A stretch of 64,000 nt of DNA from an uncultured Anaerolineae bacterium (GTDB taxonomy: Bacteria; Chloroflexota; Anaerolineae; Promineifilales; Promineifilaceae), in contig CAJQMR010000006.1 of NCBI GenBank assembly GCA_905479495.1, positions 1-64,000 on the forward strand. Reading direction: 5' to 3'. The notes beneath the pieces were generated by a model that ran no database searches, had not been told where the DNA came from, and saw nothing but the letters and a program-made list of their open reading frames with translations. The first letter of the stretch is position 1. Every line of letters begins with the position of its first letter. Made by a program: the position numbers and the translations under genes. Below are positions 42,617 to 52,064 of the stretch, one piece after another.

Positions 42617-43315
42617 ATGTTTCTCAAAATGCTTCGACTCGTTTGCCGTTTTATCTTGCGAATTATTGCGCGAATTGATCTGCAAAACATGGATCGCATT
42701 CCGGCCAGTGGTGGCTGTTTGGCGGTGAGCAACCATTTGGGACGGATGGACGCCATGTTGGCCATGATTTTGCCTGACCGGGATGACGTGATCATTATGG
42801 TGGCTGAAAAATATCAGGCATACTGGTTTTGGCGTTGGCTGGTGCGCAGGCTGGATGCGCTTTGGCTGGACCGCCACAATCCAGATTTTCGGGCGCTGCG
42901 TGAGATGCAAAAGCGCTTGAAAGCAGGTGAGATTGCCGCCATTGCCCCAGAAGGAACCCGCAGCCCCACGGCCACCATGCAGCCAGGCAAGCCAGGCGCC
43001 GTTTATTTGGCGGCCAAAACAGGGGTTCCCATTATTCCCATGTCCATTGCGGGCACAGAGGACAAAGAGGTGTACCGACGCTTGCGGCGCTTGCGCCGAC
43101 TGGACATTACCATTTGTGTGGGTGAACCGTATTTGTTGCCGCCCATGCCCCGCCAAAACCGAGATGAATTTTTGCAGCAAAATACCGATGAGATGATGTG
43201 CCGCATTGCGGCGCTTTTGCCGCCGCACTATCGGGGTGTTTATGCAGAACATCCCCGGCTGCAGGAATTGCTAGAAGCAGGCTCCGATTTGTTAGAAAAG
43301 GAGATTGGAGATTAG
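42617..43315 (+). CDS. plsC: 1-acyl-glycerol-3-phosphate acyltransferase
   Basis: 232 residues. Acyltransferase motif I is N-H-L-G-R-M-D (about 35-41; HX4D catalytic pair), motif III I-A-P-E-G-T-R-S (about 112-119), and motif IV V-P-I-I-P-M-S. N-terminal helix anchors it to the membrane. It makes phosphatidic acid. The 13-base 3' region forms the start of the next repeat. Upstream is an AT-rich region and no other gene in the same direction. Confidence 0.88.
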   Translation: MFLKMLRLVCRFILRIIARIDLQNMDRIPASGGCLAVSNHLGRMDAMLAMILPDRDDVIIMVAEKYQAYWFWRWLVRRLDALWLDRHNPDFRALREMQKRLKAGEIAAIAPEGTRSPTATMQPGKPGAVYLAAKTGVPIIPMSIAGTEDKEVYRRLRRLRRLDITICVGEPYLLPPMPRQNRDEFLQQNTDEMMCRIAALLPPHYRGVYAEHPRLQELLEAGSDLLEKEIGD

Positions 43316-43372
43316 AGAGTGGAGATTGCGAGAGATTTAATCTCCAATCTCCAGTTTCCAATCTCTCCCCAA
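43303..43372. repeat. Stuttered hairpin, GGAGATT words
   Basis: GGAGATTGGAGATTAGAGAG and TGGAGATTGCGAGAGATT face AATCTCCAATCTCCAG and TCCAATCTCTCC. Ends at the glycosyltransferase ATG (43373). Same words at 11092-11127 and 54190-54226. Confidence 0.85.
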
Positions 43373-44518
43373 ATGCGTATCGCAATGGTTGGCCCCTTCG
43401 GCCTACACCCCAACAAGACAATGGCCAGCCGGGCGATGGGTCTGGCACGGCCGTTCACTCAGCAAGGTCACGCCGTCAAACTTTTCATGCCCCCCTGGCA
43501 AACCCCAGACGAAGCCGATAAAAGCTGGCAGGTAGATGGTGTTGAAATGCGCTATGTGCCGCTGCCTGGCGGCGTGTTGGGCATCACCCGGCGGCTGGTG
43601 CGCGAGGTATTGGCTTGGCAGCCGGACGTGGTCCACTGCTTCAAGCCCAAGGCGTATAGTGGGCTGGTTGCCTGGTGGCTGTGGCAGTTTCATCGTTCCC
43701 GCCTGCGCCTCATCATGGACACAGACGATTGGGAAGGCTGGGGCGGCTGGAATGAGTTGGCCCCATACTCGCCGCTGCAAAAGCGCTTTTTTGCCTGGCA
43801 GGAGCAGTGGGGGATGCGCCACTGTCATGCGCTCACCGTGGCCAGTCGGGCCTTAGAAACAATTGCCTGGGGAATGGGCCTGCCGCCAGAGCAGGTGGTT
43901 TATGTGCCGAATGGGCCGGGGATCAGTGGTCAGTATTCGGTATTCGGTAATCAGTTATCGGACAGGCCGACGGTGTTGGTTTATAGCCGCTTGTTTGAGT
44001 TTGATACGGAGCGGCTGGTGGCAATTTTGCGTGGGGTGGTTACGGCCGTTCCGCAAGTGCGCATTCTCATGATCGGGGCGGGCTTGTATGAAGAGGATGC
44101 TGTTAACTTCCAGCAGCAGGCAAAAGCAGCTGGCATTTGGCAGGCCATTGAGGATGCTGGTTGGGTGGCGCTGGATGAATTGCCGGCAATGTTGGCCCAA
44201 GCGCAGGTGGGCCTTTATCTGATGGAAGATACGCTGCTCAACCGTACCAAGTGTCCGGTAAAGCTGGCCGACATGCTGGCGGTGGGTGTGCCGGTGGTGG
44301 CCGAGGCGGTGGGGCAGGTAACGGAATATGTGGTAAACGGCCGTACGGGCACCACGTTTCCCACCGGCGATGTGGCTGGCATCACCAATGAACTCATCGA
44401 CTTGCTGCAAAATCCGGCGCGGCAGGCCCAGCTTGCTGCTGGAGCCAAAGCCCATATTGCTGAACATTTCAGCTGGAAGCATTTGGCTGAGCGTTTGCTG
44501 CCTATTTACAAAGCGTAA
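43373..44518 (+). CDS. GT4-type glycosyltransferase
   Basis: 381 residues from ATG 43373 (M-R-I-A-M-V-G-P-F-G-L-H-P); the longer GTG frame is repeat DNA. N-terminal acceptor domain, then the C-terminal donor site: V-P-N-G-P-G, R-P-T-V-L-V-Y-S-R-L-F-E-F (about 200-212) and K-L-A-D-M-L-A-V-G-V-P-V-V-A-E-A-V-G. Family 1/4 retaining transferase, sugar donor unknown. Between N-G-P-G and R-P-T-V, an extra I-S-G-Q-Y-S-V-F-G-N-Q-L-S is encoded by a repeat (43919-43962). Adjacent to plsC, suggesting a role in glycolipid synthesis. Confidence 0.88.
   Translation: MRIAMVGPFGLHPNKTMASRAMGLARPFTQQGHAVKLFMPPWQTPDEADKSWQVDGVEMRYVPLPGGVLGITRRLVREVLAWQPDVVHCFKPKAYSGLVAWWLWQFHRSRLRLIMDTDDWEGWGGWNELAPYSPLQKRFFAWQEQWGMRHCHALTVASRALETIAWGMGLPPEQVVYVPNGPGISGQYSVFGNQLSDRPTVLVYSRLFEFDTERLVAILRGVVTAVPQVRILMIGAGLYEEDAVNFQQQAKAAGIWQAIEDAGWVALDELPAMLAQAQVGLYLMEDTLLNRTKCPVKLADMLAVGVPVVAEAVGQVTEYVVNGRTGTTFPTGDVAGITNELIDLLQNPARQAQLAAGAKAHIAEHFSWKHLAERLLPIYKA
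43919..43962 (+). repeat. Intergenic-type repeat inserted in frame in the glycosyltransferase
   Basis: GATCAGTGGTCAGTATTCGG then TATTCGGTAATCAGTTATCGG. It uses the same words as the spacer at 16990-17070 and keeps the frame, adding about 13 residues at a surface loop. Confidence 0.75.
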
Positions 44519-44586
44519 GGACCGGATTCGCCGTCCTTAACTTTATATTTCGTCCAGCACACTCTATTTAGGACAGCCAATGTACT

Positions 44587-47289
44587 TTATACTTTTGGGA
44601 AAAGAGCCTGAGTCGTTTCTACCTCATGTGCCAGGTTTAGTGAGGTGAACAGTTCAATGGCTTGTTGCAATGCTTCTTTGGCCTCGATTGAGCGATTTTG
44701 AGCCAGCTGTGTCTGGCCCAGAGCCCGCCAGGCGTAAGCAGCCATGAATCGATCACCGTTGGCTGTGGCAATTTGTTGGCTTTGCTGAAAATATTTCCCG
44801 GCTAAAGCTGGGTCGCCTTGCGCAGAAGTTACCATGCCCAGCGTGTGTAAGGCATAGGGATGAGTCTGGTTTTCTTCCAACGCCATCACTTTTTGGGCTG
44901 TTTGTATGGCCAGATCGAACTGCCTGGTCTCGTAATATGCTTCGGCTAAAGTGGCGGCCGTAACGGCCGTCCAAAACGTCAACCCCATTTCTGCAAAATA
45001 AGCTACGGTTGGTTCTGCTACAGCAATCGCTTCCTCGAACTGCCCTGCCTGAAAGTAGGTGGCGGCCAGCGTGCTGTTGAGCCGTTCCTGGTTTAGTCGG
45101 TCGCCAATTTGGGCAAAGTAGTTAATGGCTACCTGAGCATGTTTTTTTACTTCGTCCAGTTTTGCCTGGCGACCAAAGGTGGTGGCCAGGGCCCGATGGG
45201 TTTGGGCCACACCTTTTTCATAGCCAATTTGTTCGGCCAGTTGCAGAGCTTGTTGGTAAAAGGTAATGGCTTGCTCGTAACGGCCGTATTCATCGGCCAC
45301 CATGCCTTGCAAAAAAGCGGCTTCATGCTGGGCCATTTGGGCTTCTTGCCGGGCGGCATCTAACATTTTTTGCTGCACAAAGACCGTGCCCCGCTGGTAG
45401 CGCAAGCGCACCAACCGATTCCACAGCCGCGTGATCACGGCAATGCCCTCTTCATAACGATTTAGGGCTTGCTGCGGGTAGCCTAACTCGTTCAAAAAGT
45501 CGCCACGCAGCAGCGCTGCCCGCACGGTCAATTCGCTGTTTGGGGGCCAGGAAACGGCTTCGATTTGCTGCAAACCTTCCTGGGCCTGGCCGGTTAGCTG
45601 AAGCAGTTCAGCCCGAATCAGGGCCAGGGCCTGTTGTTCTTCCTGGGGCAGATGGCGCTCTGAGAGCTGCCGAAATAGGCTCAGTGCAGTGGCAGCAAAG
45701 CCGCGCCGGATTTCTAACTCGCGCTGCGGATACCATAAATGCACGGCCAGGGCCGCTTCGTTGGCCTGGATGAGATGGTAGGCAACGGCCGTAAATTCTC
45801 CTCGACTGGCCCGCATATCGGCTGCCAATAAATGAAACGCTTCCCGCTGCGCCTGGGGAAAACGTTGCCAATCCGCCAGGAGCAAGTCGCGAAAGGCAGG
45901 CAGCAGCGCCAGTCCACCGGCATTATCTGTTTGTACGAGTGTGCGTTCCTGCAAGCGAAGCAAGGCGGCCTGTGCTTCGCCCCAGCCATCGGCCGGGGCC
46001 GGACTGCGAAAAACGGCAATTCGCTGGAGCAGGGCGCGCTCATCAGGTTGCAGCCGCTGCCACAACCGTTCCCACAAGGCGCGCAAAGCGGCCGTTTGGG
46101 GCAGTTCCGTTAGAATTGTCTGTAAGGGCATCCCCGTGTTGATGAGGATGGTGCACAGCAGCAGCAGGCGGGGATTGCCGTTGGCGTATTCGTACAGGCG
46201 GTGCTGCTCCACAGGTGAAAGGGTGATATTCCAGTCGGTTAAAAAGGCGATTTGCTGCGGCAGGGTTAAATTGGGCACTTCAAAATGGCGGTCCAAATAG
46301 AGGCTGTGGTGTTGTCCCAGCACCAGCAGGGGAGCGTGGGGGCGCAAACTGTCGATGAATTCTCGCAGCTGAACCTGCGTTTCGGTCCAAAGATCATCTT
46401 CTGCGTGCAGCACATCGATCTCGTCAAAACAAAATAGAGGGGGCGGAATGTGGACCAGGTCCTGGCGAATCAAGGCCAGGATGAGGGCATAGTTAGTGAG
46501 GACACTGCCGTCAGCCACAAGTTGTTGCCACAGCTGCGACGCGCCATTCTGGTGTAAAAAAGCCGCCAGGGAAAAGATAAGGCCGTCAAGCTGGTCGTTA
46601 AAGGCGGGGCGCAACGTGTACCAAAAAACGGCATGTGGCCATGCCTGGGCAACGGCCGCTGCCAGGGTGGTTTTACCGCTGCCGCCCATGCCGCTGAGCG
46701 CAACGCTTTGTCCGGCTTGCAGCGCTTCCAGGCTGTGGGTAATGAGTGCTTCACGGCCAATGAGCTGTGCTGGAAGATGGAGCGGCTGCTCCAGGCGAAA
46801 GGTGGGCTGTAGTTGAGCCAACAGCGCGTCGCCCAATGTTTGCTGGGCTGCTTTGAGGTGGTTGAAGTAAGAGGCGCGGCTGATGCTGAGGTAGTCACAA
46901 ATGGCGATGTCATTGTCGGCGGTGGGGCTATCTGCGGGGCGGAAATAGCGGCGGAAATAGCGCAGCTCCAGCAGGAGATAGTGGTAGCGTAGCCCTTTGT
47001 TGCCCTGCTCCTTGCGCTCGTCTTGTACGGCCGTTTCCAAATCATTTCTTGTTTCTGGGATTGGCTCGTTCCACAGGCGATCCGCTGCTGTTATGAGGGC
47101 TGCTTGCAGTGCCTCACCGCGCTGCACGGCTGTTATTGCCTCGCCCAATGCTGTCCCTAGAAAGTAGGGGGCTGCCAAAGGCGATTGTTCGCCCAGCCAG
47201 TCTGGTTCGGCAAAATGGTTTAACGCGGCGCGAATTTGTTCTGCAAAGGAAACGGCCGTTGTTGTTAAGGATTTTTCTTGTGTGGTCAT
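44587..47289 (-). CDS. STAND-type ATPase with TPR array
   Basis: 900 residues. N-terminal 160 residues include S-I-S-R-A-S-Y-F-N-H-L-K-A (about 136-148), a possible helix-turn-helix. The NTPase domain has Walker A S-G-M-G-G-S-G-K-T-T (199-208) and Walker B P-L-F-C-F-D-E-I-D. Then a winged region and TPR-like repeats from about 520 to 900 (e.g. E-Q-I-G-Y-E-K-G-V-A-Q-T-H-R-A-L-A). STAND proteins act as ligand-triggered switches, some as transcription factors (MalT), others in defence. Several iterated octamers suggest a native gene. No effector domain is clear. Confidence 0.85.
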   Translation of the reverse strand: MTTQEKSLTTTAVSFAEQIRAALNHFAEPDWLGEQSPLAAPYFLGTALGEAITAVQRGEALQAALITAADRLWNEPIPETRNDLETAVQDERKEQGNKGLRYHYLLLELRYFRRYFRPADSPTADNDIAICDYLSISRASYFNHLKAAQQTLGDALLAQLQPTFRLEQPLHLPAQLIGREALITHSLEALQAGQSVALSGMGGSGKTTLAAAVAQAWPHAVFWYTLRPAFNDQLDGLIFSLAAFLHQNGASQLWQQLVADGSVLTNYALILALIRQDLVHIPPPLFCFDEIDVLHAEDDLWTETQVQLREFIDSLRPHAPLLVLGQHHSLYLDRHFEVPNLTLPQQIAFLTDWNITLSPVEQHRLYEYANGNPRLLLLCTILINTGMPLQTILTELPQTAALRALWERLWQRLQPDERALLQRIAVFRSPAPADGWGEAQAALLRLQERTLVQTDNAGGLALLPAFRDLLLADWQRFPQAQREAFHLLAADMRASRGEFTAVAYHLIQANEAALAVHLWYPQRELEIRRGFAATALSLFRQLSERHLPQEEQQALALIRAELLQLTGQAQEGLQQIEAVSWPPNSELTVRAALLRGDFLNELGYPQQALNRYEEGIAVITRLWNRLVRLRYQRGTVFVQQKMLDAARQEAQMAQHEAAFLQGMVADEYGRYEQAITFYQQALQLAEQIGYEKGVAQTHRALATTFGRQAKLDEVKKHAQVAINYFAQIGDRLNQERLNSTLAATYFQAGQFEEAIAVAEPTVAYFAEMGLTFWTAVTAATLAEAYYETRQFDLAIQTAQKVMALEENQTHPYALHTLGMVTSAQGDPALAGKYFQQSQQIATANGDRFMAAYAWRALGQTQLAQNRSIEAKEALQQAIELFTSLNLAHEVETTQALFPKV

Positions 47290-47504
47290 CGTTCACTGCC
47301 TAAAAATCGCATTAACCGAGCAATTCCCTAACAAGATACACGTTCTTGCACTAGCGAAGTGACAAACAGGTAACAGTAAAAAATTTAGACTAAGCTTATG
47401 GTTTCTTAGACTCAGGTCATTGCGTTACATAGTACCATATAAGACACTGCGTGATTATTTTAACTTTGATCATCCTGCATTTGTTCTGTAAAGGAGAGTT
47501 TTTT

Positions 47505-48332
47505 ATGCGTAATGGTAGAAAAATCGGTCTTATTTTTATCTTGCTGTTTAGTATTGTCATACCGCTGAGCACTACATTTGCCGCCAGCGAGGAGTACACA
47601 TACGAATCAAACTGGGCCATCACCGTCGATTTTATTAAAACCCAGCCTGTTGCCACGCTACAGGTGGAGGTGTGGAAATACCAGAAAGATTCATTGACCT
47701 TGCTAGATTATATGAGCAGCAGCTATAAGCTGACGTGTCAAGTGCCAAGTTCTGTAACGATCAAGAATAGTACAGCTACCTTTACTGGCGGGGAGGGCAT
47801 TGAGTGTGCGCTGCCGTCTGTCAAGAATATTGTGTCTAATATGACCAATGGTGACTACCAACCGCCTGATACCTGCTCCTGCAAAACAGGGGCCATTGTG
47901 CAGTCGAAAATGACGCTGACGCCTAATAAAAGTAATGTCTATTGGCAAAATCCTATAGCCAGCATGGAAAGCATCGCCTTTAACGCCTTTATTCCTGCAG
48001 ACAGTGGGTTGCGAACCCGGTTGCAAATGACGGTAGATGGCCAGACGGCCGTTTCGACGCTATTTGCTGGTCAATCCTACTATCAGCTTTATGAAGGTAG
48101 CTTTGATGAATTGAATCCGTACCTTGTGCCACTGTACACCTATTTCAATCTCTTTGCTACAGATAGCGATATTCTCTCGGCTTCGCCAAGTATCATGAAT
48201 GGGCCGCTGTTCATATCTAATGTCGAGAAGGTACTGCATATTGGCTATGATCCTAAAACGGGGTCTGGGCTGCACGGCCGTATGAAAAGTCTTTTTGTAG
48301 ACCCCGGTTGCTTTGGGAATGGGGGGTATTAA
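47505..48332 (+). CDS. Secreted protein of unknown function
   Basis: 275 residues from ATG 47505, preceded by AAAGGAGAG. Signal peptide with cleavage near T-F-A-A-S (about 30). The mature part is beta-rich and has a Cys cluster (T-C-Q-V, I-E-C-A, C-S-C-K, D-P-G-C-F-G). Not recognised. A strong terminator (48361-48393) follows. Confidence 0.75.
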   Translation: MRNGRKIGLIFILLFSIVIPLSTTFAASEEYTYESNWAITVDFIKTQPVATLQVEVWKYQKDSLTLLDYMSSSYKLTCQVPSSVTIKNSTATFTGGEGIECALPSVKNIVSNMTNGDYQPPDTCSCKTGAIVQSKMTLTPNKSNVYWQNPIASMESIAFNAFIPADSGLRTRLQMTVDGQTAVSTLFAGQSYYQLYEGSFDELNPYLVPLYTYFNLFATDSDILSASPSIMNGPLFISNVEKVLHIGYDPKTGSGLHGRMKSLFVDPGCFGNGGY

Positions 48333-48360
48333 ACACCCGCAGTTCTTGACATAACTATTG

Positions 48361-48393
48361 AAGCCGGATGTGTATGCACATCCGGCTTTTTTT
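48361..48393 (+). terminator. Rho-independent terminator
   Basis: AAGCCGGATGTG, loop TATG, CACATCCGGCTT and a T-run. Confidence 0.93.
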
Positions 48394-48522
48394 ATTCCCC
48401 GGCTAACTGGCCTGTCCCTAACGTTAGACTAAACAGCTTAAAACCTGGACTGGAAACGGCCGTCTTCATGCTACCGTGTGCTCCTGATCCGTATTTAATG
48501 AACGCGTAAAGGAGTGTATCGC

Positions 48523-50268
48523 ATGATAGTTAGAAAAAATTTCTTATTCTTTATTCCTTTTTTAGGATTGATTTTAGTGGCACTAGGCATGGCTCAACAG
48601 CGACCTGTCGCCGCTGGACCAAGTGACCAACTTTCCGCTCCCAAGCTGTGTGATAAGGTCTATCTTCCTCTCATTATTGACCAAGCCGCTGCCGCCAAGG
48701 GAGATGTAGGTGAGGGTTTGGCTCCGCCACCACAATCCCAAGGTGCCGTAGAGTGCCAGAGCTTTACAGATTTTGATGGCGATGGCTATGATGATTTGGC
48801 TGCTGGTTCGCCTTTTGAGGATGTCAGCACTATTGGTAATGCTGGGTCTATTAATGTAATCGATGGGAGCCAAAATGGACTTACGGCCGATGGTGACCAA
48901 ATTATTTCGCGACCCACTGCCGGAGCAACTTATTTGGCTGAGATGAATGATAATCTAGGTGAAAGGCTGGCTGCTGGTGATTTTAACGGGGATGGCTATA
49001 TGGATTTGGTTGCCGGTATGCCCGATTCTGCAATTGATGGCCATGCTGATGCTGGTTCTGTCCAGGTATTTTATGGGTCAGCAACTGGTCTGCAAAACCC
49101 AACCTCGCAGCATGTGTTTAGTCAAGCTGGACCAATAGATGGCCTGGTCGAAGATAACGACCAGTTTGGCTATGCTATTACTGCTGGCGATTTTAATGGG
49201 GATGGTTATGATGATTTAGCCGTTGGTTCGCCAACGGAGAGTGTTGATTCAACGAATAATGCTGGAGCCGTTAACATCATCTTTGGGTCAGAAGATGGAT
49301 TGACTGAAGCGGGTGACCAACAATGGATAGAAGATGATTTTGGTCTTTTTGGCGTTTCCCAGGAAGGGGATCAGTTTGGTTACGCGCTGGCTGCGGCCGA
49401 TTTTGACAAGGATGGGTATATGGATCTGGCCATCGGAATTCCTTTCCAGCAGCTAGGCATGGGCACAGCCATCAACGATGCTGGCATTGTTTTTATCATG
49501 CCGGGGTCATCAACTGGTCCTACTACGAATGGTTTCCAAATCTGGAGCCAAGCGAGGAGCGATGTAGCGGGCATTGAGGAAGATGGTGACCGTTTTGGCG
49601 AGGTATTGCACACGGGTGACTTCAATGGAGATGGCTATGGTGATTTGGCCATAGGTCTACCATTTGAGGATGTCGGTTCAGTAAGCGATGCTGGAGCTGT
49701 GAATATCTTGTATGGGTCAGCTAATGGGCTGGATGCTGTCGGTAACCAAATCATTGATCCCGACAACAGTAGTTTTGGAGCAGCGCTCAGCGCTGGCGAT
49801 GATTATCGATTTGGTGGTGCGTTGACTGCTGGTGACTACAATGGTGATGGCTACTCTGATCTGGCAATAGGTATTCCCCGTCAGAATTTAGGCATCACAC
49901 CGAATGTTATTGATGCTGCTGGGGCTGCGATTATTGTTCCTGGGGGGCAATCAGGACTAAACACCAGCAACTATCAGTTCTTAGCCCAAAACAACAACAT
50001 GATTGAGGGTACAGCCGAAGCTTCTGATTGGTTTGGTTTTGCGTTGACAACCGGTGATTACAATGGAGATGGCTACGCCGATCTAGGGGTTGGGGTGCCA
50101 TTTGACGAGGACAACGTAAATAGTACTTTTAATGCTGGCAACGTTGCGGTTTTTTATGGCTATGAAGGTGGCGTACTCACCGAATCTAATGAACTGTGGA
50201 ATCAGGGAACTTCTCAAATTGAAGGATTGCTTGAATCAGGGGATTCCTTTGGTTATGGCTTGCCCTAA
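48523..50268 (+). CDS. FG-GAP repeat (integrin-alpha-like) secreted protein
   Basis: 581 residues from ATG 48523, after AAAGGAG. A signal peptide is followed by K-V-Y-L-P-L-I-I (about 48-55) and seven FG-GAP blades, each with a calcium site D-x-[NDK]-x-D-G-Y-x-D-L followed by G-x-P (D-F-D-G-D-G-Y-D-D-L, D-F-N-G-D-G-Y-M-D-L, D-Y-N-G-D-G-Y-A-D-L and others). Folds as a seven-bladed propeller, probably an adhesin or surface sensor. No iterated octamer in the gene, an exception for a probable native gene. Confidence 0.92.
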   Translation: MIVRKNFLFFIPFLGLILVALGMAQQRPVAAGPSDQLSAPKLCDKVYLPLIIDQAAAAKGDVGEGLAPPPQSQGAVECQSFTDFDGDGYDDLAAGSPFEDVSTIGNAGSINVIDGSQNGLTADGDQIISRPTAGATYLAEMNDNLGERLAAGDFNGDGYMDLVAGMPDSAIDGHADAGSVQVFYGSATGLQNPTSQHVFSQAGPIDGLVEDNDQFGYAITAGDFNGDGYDDLAVGSPTESVDSTNNAGAVNIIFGSEDGLTEAGDQQWIEDDFGLFGVSQEGDQFGYALAAADFDKDGYMDLAIGIPFQQLGMGTAINDAGIVFIMPGSSTGPTTNGFQIWSQARSDVAGIEEDGDRFGEVLHTGDFNGDGYGDLAIGLPFEDVGSVSDAGAVNILYGSANGLDAVGNQIIDPDNSSFGAALSAGDDYRFGGALTAGDYNGDGYSDLAIGIPRQNLGITPNVIDAAGAAIIVPGGQSGLNTSNYQFLAQNNNMIEGTAEASDWFGFALTTGDYNGDGYADLGVGVPFDEDNVNSTFNAGNVAVFYGYEGGVLTESNELWNQGTSQIEGLLESGDSFGYGLP

Positions 50269-50295
50269 ATCAAACATTCGCCTACCCTAAAGAGT

Positions 50296-50326
50296 GAAGA
50301 GTTGGTTTTGTTGTGGCCAACTCTTC
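50296..50326 (+). terminator. Rho-independent terminator
   Basis: GAAGAGTTGG, loop, CCAACTCTTC then an AT-rich tail. Confidence 0.8.
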
Positions 50327-50563
50327 ATTATTTTATTTTATCTGGTTTTGTATCCTTTTTGCACTTCGTTTGTAGTTTAGTGAACGCATAATCTTTTACA
50401 CTTAATTACTTTATACAACGCAAAAAATGCTCGCTGTTTTTCGGAAACTGCTTTCCAGTTCAAGAGCAGATTTGAAAGTTTCCAAGAAAATACATGAAGT
50501 CAAATTTACATTGCACCTTGTATATAAGGAGATGTGATATCGAAAATAGCAAGGGAGCCAACT

Positions 50564-50950
50564 ATGACCTGGAAAATTCTGGCAGTCGATGATGACAAGG
50601 GAATGCGAACCCTCTTGCGGGTAACGTTGGAAAGAAACGGCTTCCAGGTTGCGGAAGCCCCTGACGGGGAAGCTGCTGTTGAGCAAGTGTTGGCCTCGCC
50701 GCCGGATCTTATCTTGATGGATGTGATGATGCCTCGAATGGACGGGTTCACGGCCTGCCAGATCATTCATGGTACAGCAAATACGGCGCATATTCCCATT
50801 ATTTTGTTGAGTGCCATGATTTCTGACGAGCACAAGGAAAAAGGTCTGGCATCTGGGGCTAACCTTTATTTGACGAAACCTGTGTCTCCTTCTATCTTGC
50901 TAGAAACAGTAAATGGGATTCTGCAAGACGCTGCCCCCAACCAGGATTGA
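50564..50950 (+). CDS. Stand-alone response-regulator receiver domain
   Basis: 128 residues from ATG 50564, after AAGGGAGCCAACT. CheY-like: acidic pair V-D-D-D (about 8-11), phospho-acceptor in L-I-L-M-D-V-M-M-P (D near 54), K in T-K-P-V-S. No output domain, so it probably acts as a phosphorelay or diffusible partner. No histidine kinase is nearby. The neighbouring nucleoside genes are on the other strand. Confidence 0.92.
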   Translation: MTWKILAVDDDKGMRTLLRVTLERNGFQVAEAPDGEAAVEQVLASPPDLILMDVMMPRMDGFTACQIIHGTANTAHIPIILLSAMISDEHKEKGLASGANLYLTKPVSPSILLETVNGILQDAAPNQD

Positions 50951-50987
50951 GCCGGCACAGATTGAAAGAGGAAATCTGTGATCCGTG

Positions 50988-51926
50988 TTAGCGTAAGCCT
51001 TGCTCCATGAGGGCGAAGAAGCGGTCGATATCAATTTCCAGAATGATGTTTGTGTTGGCGATACGGCCGTTTCGTTTTCCCCAATCCACCGTTGTTTGAC
51101 CTCTCGTATACATTCCCGTCAACTCTACCGAAACGTGCCGCTTTTCTGCTTTTGTGACGATGTTTGGCTCTAAAGCCACGGCCATAGCTAACGGATCGGC
51201 CCCAAACATCATGCGGCGTCCAGCTAACTCGGCCGTGAACTGGAGCGTTTTGGCTGAAATTGCCTGATAAAATCTGGATTTTGGCGTGTTTAGGGCAATC
51301 CAGCGTTGTAGCATTGTTTCTGGAATGGCGTGCCGCACCGTTGCCTCCCAATCGACAAGCTCAATGAGCTTGCCCTGCTGCTCCCATCCGGCAAAAACCA
51401 CATGCGCTGCTTCCGGGTCGTGATAGATGTTGAACTCGGCGGAGACGTTGCGTGTATTGCCGCGCGCCGTCACCGCGCCGCCCATCACCACCAGTCGCTT
51501 CAGTTTGGCAGGCAAGGTTGGGTCCAGTTTGAGGGCCACGGCAATGTTTGTGAGTGGCCCAATGGCTACCAGCGTGTATTCACCGGGCGCTTCATTGGCC
51601 AGCCGCAGCAGCGCCAGGGCCGCGTGTTCCGTTTCTGCCTGCCGCGATTTTGGCGTGAAGCCTGCATCGCCCAGACCATCCTGCCCGTGCACCACAGCTG
51701 CACCTTCTTGGGCAATGACCAACGGCCGTTCACAGCCAGGATACACTGGAATCTCTTGCTCAATCATCTCCACCAGAGTGAGGCTGTTGCGCACGGTGTG
51801 TTCTAGCCCCACATTGCCGCCCACAGCCAAAATGGCGGCGATGGTGGCCTGAGGATGGCCCGCCGCCATCAAAATGGCTTGAGCGTCATCAACGCCGGGG
51901 TCTGTATCAATGATCAGCTTTTCCAT
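50988..51926 (-). CDS. Nucleoside hydrolase (inosine-uridine-preferring family)
   Basis: 312 residues from ATG 51926, preceded by AGGAGAAG. The active-site motif D-T-D-P-G-V-D-D-A-Q-A is at about 6-16, with T-L-V-A-I-G-P-L-T-N, V-M-G-G-A-V and N-I-Y-H-D-P-E-A-A later. Cleaves ribonucleosides to base and ribose. Downstream of a ribokinase gene on the same strand, so ribose can be phosphorylated at once. Confidence 0.94.
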   Translation of the reverse strand: MEKLIIDTDPGVDDAQAILMAAGHPQATIAAILAVGGNVGLEHTVRNSLTLVEMIEQEIPVYPGCERPLVIAQEGAAVVHGQDGLGDAGFTPKSRQAETEHAALALLRLANEAPGEYTLVAIGPLTNIAVALKLDPTLPAKLKRLVVMGGAVTARGNTRNVSAEFNIYHDPEAAHVVFAGWEQQGKLIELVDWEATVRHAIPETMLQRWIALNTPKSRFYQAISAKTLQFTAELAGRRMMFGADPLAMAVALEPNIVTKAEKRHVSVELTGMYTRGQTTVDWGKRNGRIANTNIILEIDIDRFFALMEQGLR

Positions 51927-51954
51927 GAGCACTTCTTCTCCTTTGTATGTAAAT

Positions 51955-52025
51955 TGGAAAATAGAACGCAGATTATCCTGATCTACCTGATCAGGATAAT
52001 CAGGCAGATCAGCGTTCTATTTGAT
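51955..52025. repeat. Inverted repeat with ATTATCCTGAT words
   Basis: AATAGAACGCAGATTATCCTG and ATCAGGATAATCAGGCAGAT, ending GCGTTCTATTT, between ribokinase and nucleoside hydrolase. Again an intra-operon stuttered hairpin. Confidence 0.8.
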
Positions 52026-52064
52026 TTGAGATGCTAAATATTAGCGGATGTTTTCTTGGAACGT

